Positions 1 through 7,234 of a DNA stretch of 24,984 bases are shown here, piece by piece (position 1 is the first letter of the stretch; each line of letters opens with the position of its first letter). The stretch lies in the NCBI GenBank assembly GCA_041567315.1, contig JBFGCA010000069.1, forward strand, positions 1 to 24,984, written 5' to 3'. The notes beneath the pieces were generated by a model. The model was not told the DNA's origin, did no database searches, and saw only the letters and a list, made by a program, of their open reading frames with translations. The DNA is from JBFGCA01 sp041567315. Its GTDB lineage: Bacteria; Acidobacteriota; Thermoanaerobaculia; Multivoradales; JAHEKO01. A program made the translations under genes and the position numbers.

Positions 1-713
1 CAGACGGTGCCGCGCTCGCTGAGCGAGCGCTTGAGCAGTTCCAGCACCTCGCGGATCGTGGGGTGGACGAGCGGTGAAGAGGGGTGCTCCGGGTCGGCGT
101 GGTAGCGCTCGCGATAGCCGACGGTGACCAGCGCCGTCGCCGTCACCAGCGCCGCCATCGAGTAGAACAAACCCTCCCAACCGATCCAGCCGCTGGCCCA
201 GACCAGCAGACCGCCGCCGGTCAGCATGCCGATCTTGTAGCCCACCACCTGGGCGATGTTGCCCTTGCCCAGCTCGGGCAGCTCGAGCAGGTCGACGGCC
301 AGGCCGTCGACGGCGATGTCCATGGTGGCGGCGCAGAAGTTCATCAGCAGCACCAGGACCAGCAGCCAGGTCAGCCCCTCGGCGGGCCCGACCACGGCGG
401 CGGCCGCGCACAGCACCGCCAGCGCCAGCTGGAGCGGCAGGATCCAGGAGCGGCGGCGGCCGAAGCGCGCCGAGCCGAAGCGGTCGACCAGCGGCGCCCA
501 GAACACCTTGAGCATCCAGGGCAGCGACAGCGCGGTGGCCAGCCCGATGCCGGTCAGCGACACGCCGGCGTCGCGCAGGTAGACCGGCAGCGCCGTCGCC
601 TGGAAGCCGAACGGCAGACCCTGGACGAAGTAGAGCGACCACAGGATGGCCAGCTTGCGGACGAGCGGGCCGCCGGCGTGGGCCGTTCTGCTACCGTCGC
701 CGGGGTCTGGCAT
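1..713 (-). CDS. PAT/AmpG-like MFS permease, 3' end cut by window edge
   Basis: Reading the minus strand from the ATG at 713 gives about 237 residues with no stop before the window edge, so the C-terminal half is missing. The visible part shows alternating hydrophobic helices, with FVQGLPFGFQATALPVYLRD in the first helix region, then LPWMLKVFWAPLVDRFG, an RRRSW cytoplasmic loop, and MDIAVDGLAVDLL. These features match the PAT branch of the major facilitator superfamily (AmpG, acetyl-CoA transporter, MFSD3-like). AmpG imports muropeptides across the inner membrane, but substrates vary in this family and cannot be read here. The start codon is back to back with that of the plus-strand glycosylase, within the palindrome CATATG. 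No SD is visible. The family assignment is fairly sure; the substrate is unknown. Confidence 0.85.
   Translation of the reverse strand, partial: MPDPGDGSRTAHAGGPLVRKLAILWSLYFVQGLPFGFQATALPVYLRDAGVSLTGIGLATALSLPWMLKVFWAPLVDRFGSARFGRRRSWILPLQLALAVLCAAAAVVGPAEGLTWLLVLVLLMNFCAATMDIAVDGLAVDLLELPELGKGNIAQVVGYKIGMLTGGGLLVWASGWIGWEGLFYSMAALVTATALVTVGYRERYHADPEHPSSPLVHPTIREVLELLKRSLSERGTV
689..697 (+). promoter_or_regulatory. Extended -10 promoter for the DNA glycosylase gene
   Basis: TGCTACCGT fits TGnTAnnnT and ends 16 nt before the ATG at 714, so the transcript would have a very short leader. It lies inside the N-terminal coding region of the divergent MFS gene. The same nine bases occur at 15246-15254 ahead of the PQQ-propeller gene. 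Confidence 0.4.
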
Positions 714-1421
714 ATGGGCAGGCTGGAGCAGGCGGGGCGCCCGCGGTCGGCGCCGGCGCGAAGTTATCACCGGGCGCCGCCGCGCCCCCGCGGTCTCACC
801 CTCGGTCGCCAGGGGTTCAGGCGGGCCGTCGACTGGCTGGCGGCCGAGGACCGCGACCTCGGGCGGGTCGTCGAGCGCTTCGGCCCGCCCCCCTTCTGGA
901 GCCGGCCTCCCGGGTTTCCCACCCTGGTGCGGATCATCCTCGAGCAGCAGGTGTCGCTGGCCTCGGCGCGGGCCGCCTTCCGGCGCCTGACGGCGGCCGC
1001 CGACCCGCTGGAGCCGGCCGCCTTCCTGCGGCTGTCGCCGGCCGAGCTGCGGGCAATCGGCTTCAGCCGTCAGAAGGCCGCCTACTGCCGGGAGCTGTCG
1101 CGGGCGATCGCCGGCGGCGAGCTCGACCTGGCGGCCCTGGCCCGGCTCGACGACGCGGCGGCGCACCGCCGGCTGACCGGTCTGCGCGGCGTCGGTTCAT
1201 GGACCGCCGACGTCTATCTGCTGATGGCGCTCCGGCGGCCCGACGTCTGGCCGGTCACCGACCTGGCGCTGCGCCAGGCGCTGGTCGAAGTCAAGCTGGA
1301 CGGCGCGTCACCGGAGCCCGACGCCTTCGAGGCGATGGCCGAAGGCTGGCGCCCGTTCCGGGCGGTGGCGGCGCGGGTCCTCTGGCACCACTATCTGAGC
1401 CGGCGCGCCAGGACCGGCTGA
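714..1421 (+). CDS. AlkA-type DNA-3-methyladenine glycosylase (HhH-GPD family)
   Basis: A 235-residue helix-hairpin-helix glycosylase that would remove alkylated bases from DNA in base excision repair. GFPTLVRIILEQQVSLASA (about residues 67-85) is the usual opening of the HhH-GPD core. LTGLRGVGSWTADVYLL (about 154-170) is the helix-hairpin-helix. D183 in WPVTDLALRQAL is at the position of the catalytic Asp of AlkA. No C-terminal Cys cluster is present, so it is not an endonuclease III with a 4Fe-4S cluster. The protein is shorter than E. coli AlkA (282 aa) and lacks room for its N-terminal beta domain. The ATG at 714 is the only plausible start close to the domain; a GTG at 678 is the next alternative. 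The first 30 residues are Arg/Pro/Ala-rich and probably disordered. Confidence 0.85.
   Translation: MGRLEQAGRPRSAPARSYHRAPPRPRGLTLGRQGFRRAVDWLAAEDRDLGRVVERFGPPPFWSRPPGFPTLVRIILEQQVSLASARAAFRRLTAAADPLEPAAFLRLSPAELRAIGFSRQKAAYCRELSRAIAGGELDLAALARLDDAAAHRRLTGLRGVGSWTADVYLLMALRRPDVWPVTDLALRQALVEVKLDGASPEPDAFEAMAEGWRPFRAVAARVLWHHYLSRRARTG
761..769 (-). promoter_or_regulatory. Extended -10 promoter for the MFS gene
   Basis: The minus strand reads TGATAACTT, fitting the TGnTAnnnT pattern seen elsewhere in the window. It is one of the few AT-rich patches here and lies about 47 nt upstream of the ATG at 713. It sits inside the coding region of the divergent glycosylase gene. No good -35 is visible. 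Confidence 0.4.
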
Positions 1422-1457
1422 AGACGGCGGGCGACGGCCCGGACCCCCCGGCCGGCT

Positions 1458-1487
1458 CTGACATAATAAGAAATATATTTTTATTGT
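1458..1487 (+). promoter_or_regulatory. Sigma-70-like promoter for the diguanylate cyclase gene
   Basis: A strikingly AT-rich island in GC-rich DNA contains CTGACA (1458-1463), an 18-nt spacer and TATTGT (1482-1487). The ATG at 1501 follows after 13 nt with no SD, so the leader would be very short. A GTG at 1486 in the same frame overlaps the -10 and is therefore an unlikely start. Confidence 0.5.
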
Positions 1488-1500
1488 GGCGTGGCACGCA

Positions 1501-2445
1501 ATGGAAAGAGCCTCGATCCTCATCGTCGACGACAACGAGCCGACCCGCGAGGTGCTGTGCCGGCGGTTCGAGGAGCGCGGCTACGTGGTAGGCCAGGCGG
1601 CGCACGGCAGCGCCGCCCTCGAGATGGTCGAGCACGACTCCTTCGACCTGGTGCTGCTCGACATCATCATGCCGGGGCTGGACGGTCTCGAGGTGCTGCG
1701 CCTGCTGCGCCGCAAACATCCGCCCACCGAGCTGCCGGTGGTCATGCTGACGGTCAAGGAGGGCAGCGACGACATCGTCAAGGCGCTGCGGCTGGAGGCC
1801 AACGACTACGTCACCAAGACCGCCGAGTTCCCGGTCATCCTGGCCCGCATCCAGGCGCAGCTCGCCCTCAACAGCCTGCTCAAGCAGGTGCAGCGGATGG
1901 CGGTCGAGGACCCGCTGACCAAGGTCTACAACCGGCGCGGCTTCGTCGAGCTGGCCGAGAAGGAGCACTCCCGGGCCAAGCGCTACGGCGACCTGCCGCC
2001 GGCGCGGCGCCCCGGCACCGCGCTGCAGGGCATCGTCGCCGACCTCGACGACTTCAAGCGCGTCAACGACACCCATGGCCACAAGGTCGGCGACCAGGTG
2101 CTGGTGGCGGTGGCCCGCCGCTGCCGGCGGCAGCTGCGGGCCTGCGACCTGCTGGGACGCTGGGGTGGCGAGGAGTTCGCCGTGCTGCTGCCGGAGACCG
2201 ACCTGGAGGGCGCCCGGCGCTGCGGCGAGCGGCTGCGCCGGGCGGTGGGGAGCGAGCCGGTGGAGACCGACGCCGGCCCGCTGCGCATCACGCTGACCGC
2301 CGGCATCGCCAGTCTGGACGCCGCCGAGGGCGACCTCGAGGAGCTGTTCCACCGCGCCGACCGGGCGCTCTACGAGGGCAAGCGGACCGGCAAGAACCGG
2401 GTGGTGGTCTGGGACGAGACGCTGGCCGAGCGGGACGGGTCGTAG
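1501..2445 (+). CDS. Response regulator with GGDEF domain (diguanylate cyclase)
   Basis: A 314-residue two-domain signalling protein predicted to make cyclic di-GMP from two GTP when its receiver domain is phosphorylated. The REC domain (about 1-120) has the acidic pair D10/D11, phospho-acceptor D54 in LVLLDIIMPGLDG, T84 and K106. The GGDEF domain (about 135-305) has DLDDFKRVNDTHGHKVGD and the active-site signature GGEEF at 222-226. RACD at 213-216 lies five residues before GGEEF and fits the RxxD product-inhibition site, so feedback control by c-di-GMP is expected. The architecture is PleD/WspR-like. A short Pro/Arg-rich insertion (about 163-174) interrupts the start of the GGDEF core. No cognate kinase is in the window. 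It converges with the FHA gene with a 45-bp gap. Confidence 0.93.
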   Translation: MERASILIVDDNEPTREVLCRRFEERGYVVGQAAHGSAALEMVEHDSFDLVLLDIIMPGLDGLEVLRLLRRKHPPTELPVVMLTVKEGSDDIVKALRLEANDYVTKTAEFPVILARIQAQLALNSLLKQVQRMAVEDPLTKVYNRRGFVELAEKEHSRAKRYGDLPPARRPGTALQGIVADLDDFKRVNDTHGHKVGDQVLVAVARRCRRQLRACDLLGRWGGEEFAVLLPETDLEGARRCGERLRRAVGSEPVETDAGPLRITLTAGIASLDAAEGDLEELFHRADRALYEGKRTGKNRVVVWDETLAERDGS

Positions 2446-2490
2446 CCGGTGCATCCGTCCGCGCAGCAGTGAGCCGGTGAGAAGTGCAGG

Positions 2491-3777
2491 CTAGGACCGC
2501 TCCTCCGGCCGCAGGCTGACCCGGAAGCGCGAGCGGCCGACGACGATCTCGTCGCCCGGCACGACCGAAGCGGTCTCCACCCAGCTGCCGTTGACCCGCG
2601 CCCGGGCGCCGCCGAAGCAGGTCAGCCGCAGGCCGCCGCCCGGTCCGCGGTCCAGGCGCGCGTGGACCGGCCGCACCCGCCAGCCCCGCACCGGCACGTC
2701 GACCCCCTTGCCGCGGCCCATCACCACGCCACGCTTGAGCGGCGCCGCGACCCCTTCTCCCACCAGGTAACCGGCGGGCGGCGGCTCGCCGGAGGGCACC
2801 AGGAGGGTCTCGCCCACCTGCGGCTCGCTGGCCTGGCGGACCACGGTGACGACGAACTTGCCGATCTGCACGCGGTCGCCCGGACCCACCGCGGCGCGGC
2901 TCACCGGCTGGCCGTTGAGCGCGGTGCCGTTGGCGCTGTCGAGGTCCTCGATGACGAACTGGCCCCGCTCCCACAGCAGCCGGGCATGCTTGCGGCTCAC
3001 CCCCAGGTTGTCGATGAAGAGATCGACGGTCGGATCGCGGCCGATCAGCATCGACGGGGGCACGAAGGGCCGCTGGCGGATCTCGCGGCCGTCGCTCAGG
3101 TGGACGAAGACGGTGGCGGGCGGCGGCGGCTGGGTCGACTCGGCGAGGGTGGCCAGCGCCACCCCGGCCTCGGGGTCGGCCCTGAGCTGGATGTTGGTGA
3201 ACACCTCGACGCGGGTCTCGGGGGCGCCCGGCGAGAAGGCGAAGGCCAGCACCCGGTCCTCGAGGCTGCGGCCGCCCGGATCCTCCTGGGGGTCGCCGAA
3301 GAAGAGCCGCGCCGGGCCCCCGCCGGCCAGGAAGAGCAGGGTCCGCAGCCCGGCGCGCTCGAAGGCCAGAGCGGCGTCCTGGCGCTCGCCGGCCAGCACC
3401 TCGAGCACGTGGGCCGGGTCGACCAGCCGGGTCGAGCCCTGGAGCACCGGCCGCTGGGTGAAGTGGACCCCGATCATCATCACCTGGGAGTTGTCGGTGC
3501 GGACCAGCGAGCAGGTGGCCCCCGGCAGCTGGCGGGCGCGGGCCGCGAACTCGCCGAGCGGCACCCGCGAGTACTCGTCACGCTCCTGCAGGCCGGCCAG
3601 GAAGGGCTGCGAATGATGGATCAGGCAGGTCAGCCGGGTCTCCCCCGCCTCCACCTCCAGCCGTCCCTCGGGGCAGCTGCCGGCGGTCAGGTAGCCGTCG
3701 ATCTGGGCGAGCAGCGCCTCCTTGTAGGGGGTGCTCTCGAGGACGGTGTCGCCGGGCGGAAAGCGGGCGGGTCCCAT
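2491..3777 (-). CDS. Protein with two FHA domains, the second degenerate
   Basis: A 428-residue soluble protein. The first FHA domain (about 243-312) has all the phosphothreonine-binding landmarks: G246-R247, S261-R262-K-H264 and N283-G284, with a second N288-G289. The second FHA-like domain (about 350-425) keeps G354-R355, H372 and N396-G397, but the usual Ser of the SxxH motif is Arg (WRVRPVHARL), so phosphopeptide binding is doubtful. The N-terminal 220 residues form an alpha/beta region I do not recognise, followed by a Pro-rich linker (about 213-221). FHA domains bind phosphothreonine on partners in Ser/Thr kinase signalling or secretion. No kinase or phosphatase gene is adjacent, so the partner is unknown. 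The start is the ATG at 3777, with a weak GAG upstream. Confidence 0.85.
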   Translation of the reverse strand: MGPARFPPGDTVLESTPYKEALLAQIDGYLTAGSCPEGRLEVEAGETRLTCLIHHSQPFLAGLQERDEYSRVPLGEFAARARQLPGATCSLVRTDNSQVMMIGVHFTQRPVLQGSTRLVDPAHVLEVLAGERQDAALAFERAGLRTLLFLAGGGPARLFFGDPQEDPGGRSLEDRVLAFAFSPGAPETRVEVFTNIQLRADPEAGVALATLAESTQPPPPATVFVHLSDGREIRQRPFVPPSMLIGRDPTVDLFIDNLGVSRKHARLLWERGQFVIEDLDSANGTALNGQPVSRAAVGPGDRVQIGKFVVTVVRQASEPQVGETLLVPSGEPPPAGYLVGEGVAAPLKRGVVMGRGKGVDVPVRGWRVRPVHARLDRGPGGGLRLTCFGGARARVNGSWVETASVVPGDEIVVGRSRFRVSLRPEERS

Positions 3778-3889
3778 GATCTCGTCGCGGCGTCCCGCCG
3801 CTGCCGGAAGGGACTCGGTCGCGGTGTCTCGGGGGCGCTCGCCCCCGGCATTGTGTCACGCGGCCGTCCGCCGGCGCCGCCGGCCGGGC

Positions 3890-5770
3890 TCACAGCTCGA
3901 AGCCCAGGAGGTTCCAGCCGGCGAGGAACGGCAGGAAGGCCAGCAGCGTCGCCACCGAGGCGGTGAGTCGGAGACGCGCCTCGCGGCTCCAGTAGCCGCG
4001 CCACCAGCCGGCGAGGCCGCCGGCACCCGCCGCCGCCGCCAGCAGGGCCGCCGCCGGCGGCAGCGCGAGCAGAACGTGGACCGCCGGCGGGACGCCGTAC
4101 TCCAGCCCGCCGGCACCGTCGACCGCGCGCGCCAGGCCGGCGGCCAGGGCGGCGACGAACAGCAGGTCGACCAGCGCCGCCAGGGCCGCCAGCCGGAAAG
4201 GCCAGCGCGGGCGGAAGCGGTCCGGGGGCAGCATGTCAGCGCGAGGCGCCGGCAGCCGGCCACCGCCACGGCCGGCGGCGATCACCGCGAACAACACCGC
4301 GAACAGGGCCCACAGCGCCAGCTGGACGGGCCGCGTCTCATACCAGCCGACCCGCTCCAGCACCCCCGCGTCGTGGCACAGATAGCCGTCGACGAAGGCG
4401 ATCCGGGAGCGGCCGTCGAGGTGGGTGAAGAGGCCGGGCGCGACCGGTACGTATTCGCCCTGGCGCCACTCGAGGCGGCCCTCCGCCGTCGGGCGCGCTC
4501 GCTCCTGCCCGAGCAAGCCGGCCAGCTTCTCGGCGCTGGATCGGGCGATGGCGGCGCTGCGATAGAAGCCCGCGTAGCGCGCCGAGTCGTCGGCCAGTAT
4601 GGCGGCCGGCGGCTCCGGTGCCGCCGTCAGCTCGCCGTAGCGATCCAGGATGCGGTCGACCAGCTCCCAGACGTAGGCGCGGCTGTTGAAAGCCACGAAC
4701 AGTCCGGCGCGGCGGACCGGCACCAGCACCACGGCGCTGGTAAAGCCCGGCCCGCGGCCGGCCTGGAGCAGCTCGCGGGGCTCGAGGCGGTGGCCCTCGG
4801 AGAGGCCGTAGGTGCGGCCGGGGAGCCGGGGGTGGTGGCCGAAGCGACGCTCGAGGAGGCCCCGGGAGGCGGCGGCCGCCAGCGGCCCGCGGCCGGCGCT
4901 GCCCTCGAGCATCGCGATCATGAAGCGGGCGGCGTCCGGGGCGGTGGCGAAGAAGGTCGAGCCCGACGCGGTCTGGCTCCAGTCGAAGGGCACCGCCGGG
5001 CCGTCGACGCCGGCCGGCCCGTAGCCGGTGGCCAGACCCGAGGTCTCTCCGGGCGCCGCCCTGAAGCCCGAGCGGGTCATGCCCAACGGCCGGAGAACGG
5101 TCTCCTCCACCCGGCTCGCGAAGGGCCGGCCGGTGACCTCCTCGACGAGCAGTCCCAGGAGCGCGTAGCCGTGCTCCGAGTAGACGCTCACCGTCCCCGG
5201 CGGGCGGACCACCGGCGGCAGCCGCCGCGCCAGATAGTCGGCCAGGGGCAGCAGGTCGGCGGCGCTCCGCGCCCGGGTGCCGGCGATCCGCTGGTCGAGA
5301 CCGGCGGTGTGGGTCAGCAGCTGGGCGGCGGTGACCGGCCGCCCGAAGGGCGTCTCGATCCGCACGCTCCGCAGGTAGCGGTCGAGGCCGGCCTCGAGGT
5401 CGAGGCGCCCGCTGGCGGCCAGGTCGAGCACCGCCACGGCGGTGACCGGCATGGCCAGAGCGGCGGCGTGGAAGACCGTGGTCTCCGCGTCGACCCGTTC
5501 GTGACTGGCGAGATCGGCAAGTCCGTAGCCCCGGATCAGCAGCGGCGCGCCGTCCTCCACCAGGGCGACGGCGGCGCCCGGCACCCGCTGCGACCGCATC
5601 GAGGCCCCCACCAGGTCGTCGACCCGTGCGGCCAGGAGCGCGCGCTCGAACTCCTCGACGGCCATCGCCGCCGGCGCCGCGAGCAGCGCGAGGATGAGCC
5701 AGAGCCCGGCACTGCGGCCCCGGCGCCGCACGGCCCGCAGGTGACGGCTGCCGAGGTGAACGCGCCTCAT
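3890..5770 (-). CDS. Serine-hydrolase (class C beta-lactamase fold) membrane protein, probably catalytically dead
   Basis: A 626-residue protein with an N-terminal signal or anchor (about 20-37), a beta-lactamase/D-alanyl-D-alanine carboxypeptidase-fold domain (about 45-385) and four C-terminal membrane segments (from about 475). The fold is recognisable from VPGAAVALVEDG, LLTHTAGL (151-158), the YALLGLLVEEVTGRPF region and PGFTSAVVLVP. The active-site residues are gone. The usual SxxK is A104-L-A-M107 in FHAAALAMPVTA. The usual YxN is Y197-S-E199. The usual HxG is Q336-A-G338. The likely role is therefore as a pseudoenzyme, for example a peptidoglycan-binding or regulatory protein at the membrane; this is inference. 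The reading frame is intact and codon use looks like that of its neighbours, so it is not an obvious pseudogene. The start is the ATG at 5770, with no SD. Confidence 0.85.
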   Translation of the reverse strand: MRRVHLGSRHLRAVRRRGRSAGLWLILALLAAPAAMAVEEFERALLAARVDDLVGASMRSQRVPGAAVALVEDGAPLLIRGYGLADLASHERVDAETTVFHAAALAMPVTAVAVLDLAASGRLDLEAGLDRYLRSVRIETPFGRPVTAAQLLTHTAGLDQRIAGTRARSAADLLPLADYLARRLPPVVRPPGTVSVYSEHGYALLGLLVEEVTGRPFASRVEETVLRPLGMTRSGFRAAPGETSGLATGYGPAGVDGPAVPFDWSQTASGSTFFATAPDAARFMIAMLEGSAGRGPLAAAASRGLLERRFGHHPRLPGRTYGLSEGHRLEPRELLQAGRGPGFTSAVVLVPVRRAGLFVAFNSRAYVWELVDRILDRYGELTAAPEPPAAILADDSARYAGFYRSAAIARSSAEKLAGLLGQERARPTAEGRLEWRQGEYVPVAPGLFTHLDGRSRIAFVDGYLCHDAGVLERVGWYETRPVQLALWALFAVLFAVIAAGRGGGRLPAPRADMLPPDRFRPRWPFRLAALAALVDLLFVAALAAGLARAVDGAGGLEYGVPPAVHVLLALPPAAALLAAAAGAGGLAGWWRGYWSREARLRLTASVATLLAFLPFLAGWNLLGFEL

Positions 5771-5783
5771 GCCCGGCGCGGCG

Positions 5784-5789
5784 ATGATA
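5784..5789 (-). promoter_or_regulatory. -10 element for the serine-hydrolase-like gene
   Basis: The minus strand reads GGGTATCAT, with hexamer TATCAT ending 13 nt before the ATG at 5770. No SD is visible between them, so the leader would be very short. Confidence 0.35.
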
Positions 5790-5848
5790 CCCGGCGGGCG
5801 GCGGCGCCCCGGAGGACCGCACGGTGGAACCTGGAGGCCGGTGCCCCG

Positions 5849-5866
5849 TAGTCTGTCGTGGGAGGA
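5849..5866 (+). promoter_or_regulatory. -10-like TAGTCT and strong SD for the DUF4097 gene
   Basis: TAGTCT at 5849-5854 is a weak -10 candidate. GGGAGGA ending at 5866 is a clear Shine-Dalgarno sequence nine bases before the ATG at 5876. It fixes that ATG as the start rather than the in-frame GTG at 5858, which overlaps the SD region. Confidence 0.45.
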
Positions 5867-5875
5867 ATCCGTCAG

Positions 5876-6898
5876 ATGACCGCCAGAACGTCGATCCCAG
5901 AGATTCTCCTGCTCGTCCCCGGGCTGTTGGTCGTGATCATGGCGGGGGGGGGCGGTCCGGCCGCCGCCGAAGAGATCGACCGGGAGTTTCACCAGAGCTT
6001 CGAAGTCGCCGAGGGGGCGCGCCTGCGCGTGGTCCACGGCGACGGCGACGTCACCGTGACGCCATGGGAGCGCGACGCCGTCGACGTCCGGGTGCGCTAC
6101 CGGGCCCAGGTCAGCCGCCTGGGGTGGGGCTCGGCCCGCGAGCTCGACGTCGAGTTCCAGCAGCGCGGCGATCTGATCACCGTCGTCGGCACGGAGCCGG
6201 CGACCGCCGGCGTCGGCTTCTTCGCCACCCGGGTGGTCGAGTACACCTACGCCGTCAGCGCCCCCGCCTGGGTGGCCCTCGAGCTTGCGGGCGAGGACGG
6301 CAACGTCAGCGTCACCGGCTGGCGCGGCGCCGTCCGCATCGACCTCGAGGACGGCGACGCGGAGCTCGCGGACGGCGCCGTGCCGCTGGTCGAGGTGACC
6401 GTCGAGGACGGCGATCTGACGGTCAACGGGCTGCAGGGCGAGCTCGAGGCGCGGAGCGAGGACGGCAACGTGAGGCTCCGAGGCTGCGGCGCCTGCCGGG
6501 CGACGATCCGCACCGCGGACGGCGACGTCGAGGTCCGCGACTACGCCGGGGCGCTGACCGTCGAAGCCGAGGACGGCGATCTCGAGCTGCGCGGCGTCCA
6601 GAGCGGCGCCCTGACGCTGACCACCGCCGACGGCGACGTCGATCTGGCGCTGGTCCCGGGCGGCCGCCTCAACCTCGAGGTCCGCACCGCCGACGGCGAC
6701 GTCACGGTCCGGCTGCCGCCGGGGCTCGGTGTCGAGTACGTGGTGAGCACCGCCGACGGCGCCGTGCGGCTCGACCTGCCCGGGGTCGACGAAACCAACC
6801 GCGGCCGCAACCACGCCTCGGGCCGGCTCGGCGACGGCAGCGGTCGCCTGAGCGTCCGCACCGACGACGGCCGCGTCACCCTGTTGCAGGGCGAGTAG
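5876..6898 (+). CDS. Exported DUF4097-type beta-repeat protein
   Basis: A 340-residue protein with an N-terminal signal peptide (about 1-31, a hydrophobic core ending in AAA/E). The rest is a ladder of short beta-strand repeats in which a DGD/DGN turn recurs about every 15-20 residues: EDGNVSV, EDGDAEL, EDGDLTV, EDGNVRL, ADGDVEV, EDGDLEL, ADGDVDL, ADGDVTV, ADGAVRL and DDGRVTL. This is the hallmark of DUF4097/DUF4098 (LiaG-like) proteins, predicted to fold as a beta-solenoid. The molecular role is unknown; members often sit near envelope-stress genes. Here it is divergent from the pseudo-serine-hydrolase gene, with 105 bp between the starts. There is no membrane anchor after the signal and no lipobox, so it is probably periplasmic or secreted. 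A hairpin follows the stop. Confidence 0.85.
   Translation: MTARTSIPEILLLVPGLLVVIMAGGGGPAAAEEIDREFHQSFEVAEGARLRVVHGDGDVTVTPWERDAVDVRVRYRAQVSRLGWGSARELDVEFQQRGDLITVVGTEPATAGVGFFATRVVEYTYAVSAPAWVALELAGEDGNVSVTGWRGAVRIDLEDGDAELADGAVPLVEVTVEDGDLTVNGLQGELEARSEDGNVRLRGCGACRATIRTADGDVEVRDYAGALTVEAEDGDLELRGVQSGALTLTTADGDVDLALVPGGRLNLEVRTADGDVTVRLPPGLGVEYVVSTADGAVRLDLPGVDETNRGRNHASGRLGDGSGRLSVRTDDGRVTLLQGE
6293..6883 (+). repeat. Degenerate coding repeat (E/A)DG(D/N)-V/L in the DUF4097 gene
   Basis: About ten copies of a gaggacggc- or gccgacggc-type unit, spaced roughly 45-65 nt apart, encode the acidic turns of the beta-solenoid. The copies are diverged at DNA level, so recent slippage expansion is not indicated. 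Confidence 0.7.
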
Positions 6899-6922
6899 CA
6901 GCTCCCGGGCACCCTGGCGACG

Positions 6923-6951
6923 GCCCAGCCGCCAGACGCCCGCGGCTGGGC
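6923..6951. terminator. Strong hairpin after the DUF4097 gene
   Basis: A perfect 10-bp inverted repeat, GCCCAGCCGC (6923-6932) and GCGGCTGGGC (6942-6951), with a 9-nt loop, lies 24 nt after the stop at 6898. There is no U-tract. A small minus-strand ORF ends 26 nt away on the other side, so it could act in both directions. Confidence 0.5.
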
Positions 6952-6976
6952 GGGCTGGGACCGCGCGACCTCCGGC

Positions 6977-7093
6977 TCAGATCGCGCCGCTCCCCAGGCG
7001 CAGGCCAAGCACAAAGGCGGCGACCAGCAGGGCCACCGAGGTCGCCAGGAGGGAGAGCACCGCGACGGGCGGGACGATCAAGGGTCGAGTCAT
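6977..7093 (-). CDS. Possible 38-residue single-pass membrane peptide
   Basis: This small reading frame lies in an otherwise gene-free gap. It encodes MTRPLIVPP followed by about 20 hydrophobic residues and a GLRLGSGAI tail, which looks like one membrane helix with a positively charged N-terminus. A GGAGG about 12 nt upstream of the ATG could be its SD; a second in-frame ATG at 7105 overlaps that SD. It points towards the hairpin at 6923-6951. I recognise no family, and a chance ORF cannot be excluded in GC-rich DNA. Confidence 0.3.
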   Translation of the reverse strand: MTRPLIVPPVAVLSLLATSVALLVAAFVLGLRLGSGAI

Positions 7094-7219
7094 GGCCAGC
7101 ACCATCCTCCACTTTGTACGCGTCGGAGGAGCTGCCGGCCTGCAACGTCCCCCGAGCGTGGACCGGGCCGTGGTCGCGGCCAGGGGTTCCTCGCGACGCT
7201 CGCCGACGGCGGGGCCGGG

Positions 7220-7225
7220 TAGCAT
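7220..7225 (+). promoter_or_regulatory. -10-like TAGCAT for the SGNH hydrolase gene
   Basis: GGGTAGCAT ends nine bases before the ATG at 7235, with no SD between. This matches the near-leaderless arrangement of several other genes in the window. The stretch 7094-7219 upstream holds nothing else I can identify. Confidence 0.3.
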
Positions 7226-7234
7226 GGCCCGCCG

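Noticed and set aside
84..713. In-frame extension of the glycosylase gene upstream of 714
   Set aside because: It is antisense to the MFS gene, Gln/Arg/His-rich, and without domain similarity.
1486..1500. GTG at 1486 as start of the diguanylate cyclase
   Set aside because: It overlaps the likely -10, and the receiver domain begins normally from the ATG at 1501.
3831..3846. GC hairpin GGGGGC-GCTC-GCCCCC upstream of the FHA gene
   Set aside because: No U-tract on either strand, and it lies between a gene start and another gene's end without clear terminator context; such stems occur by chance in GC-rich DNA.
5771..6814. Extension of the serine-hydrolase-like frame upstream of 5770
   Set aside because: The extra 348 codons are antisense to the DUF4097 gene and contain no signal peptide; the ATG at 5770 precedes the signal sequence.
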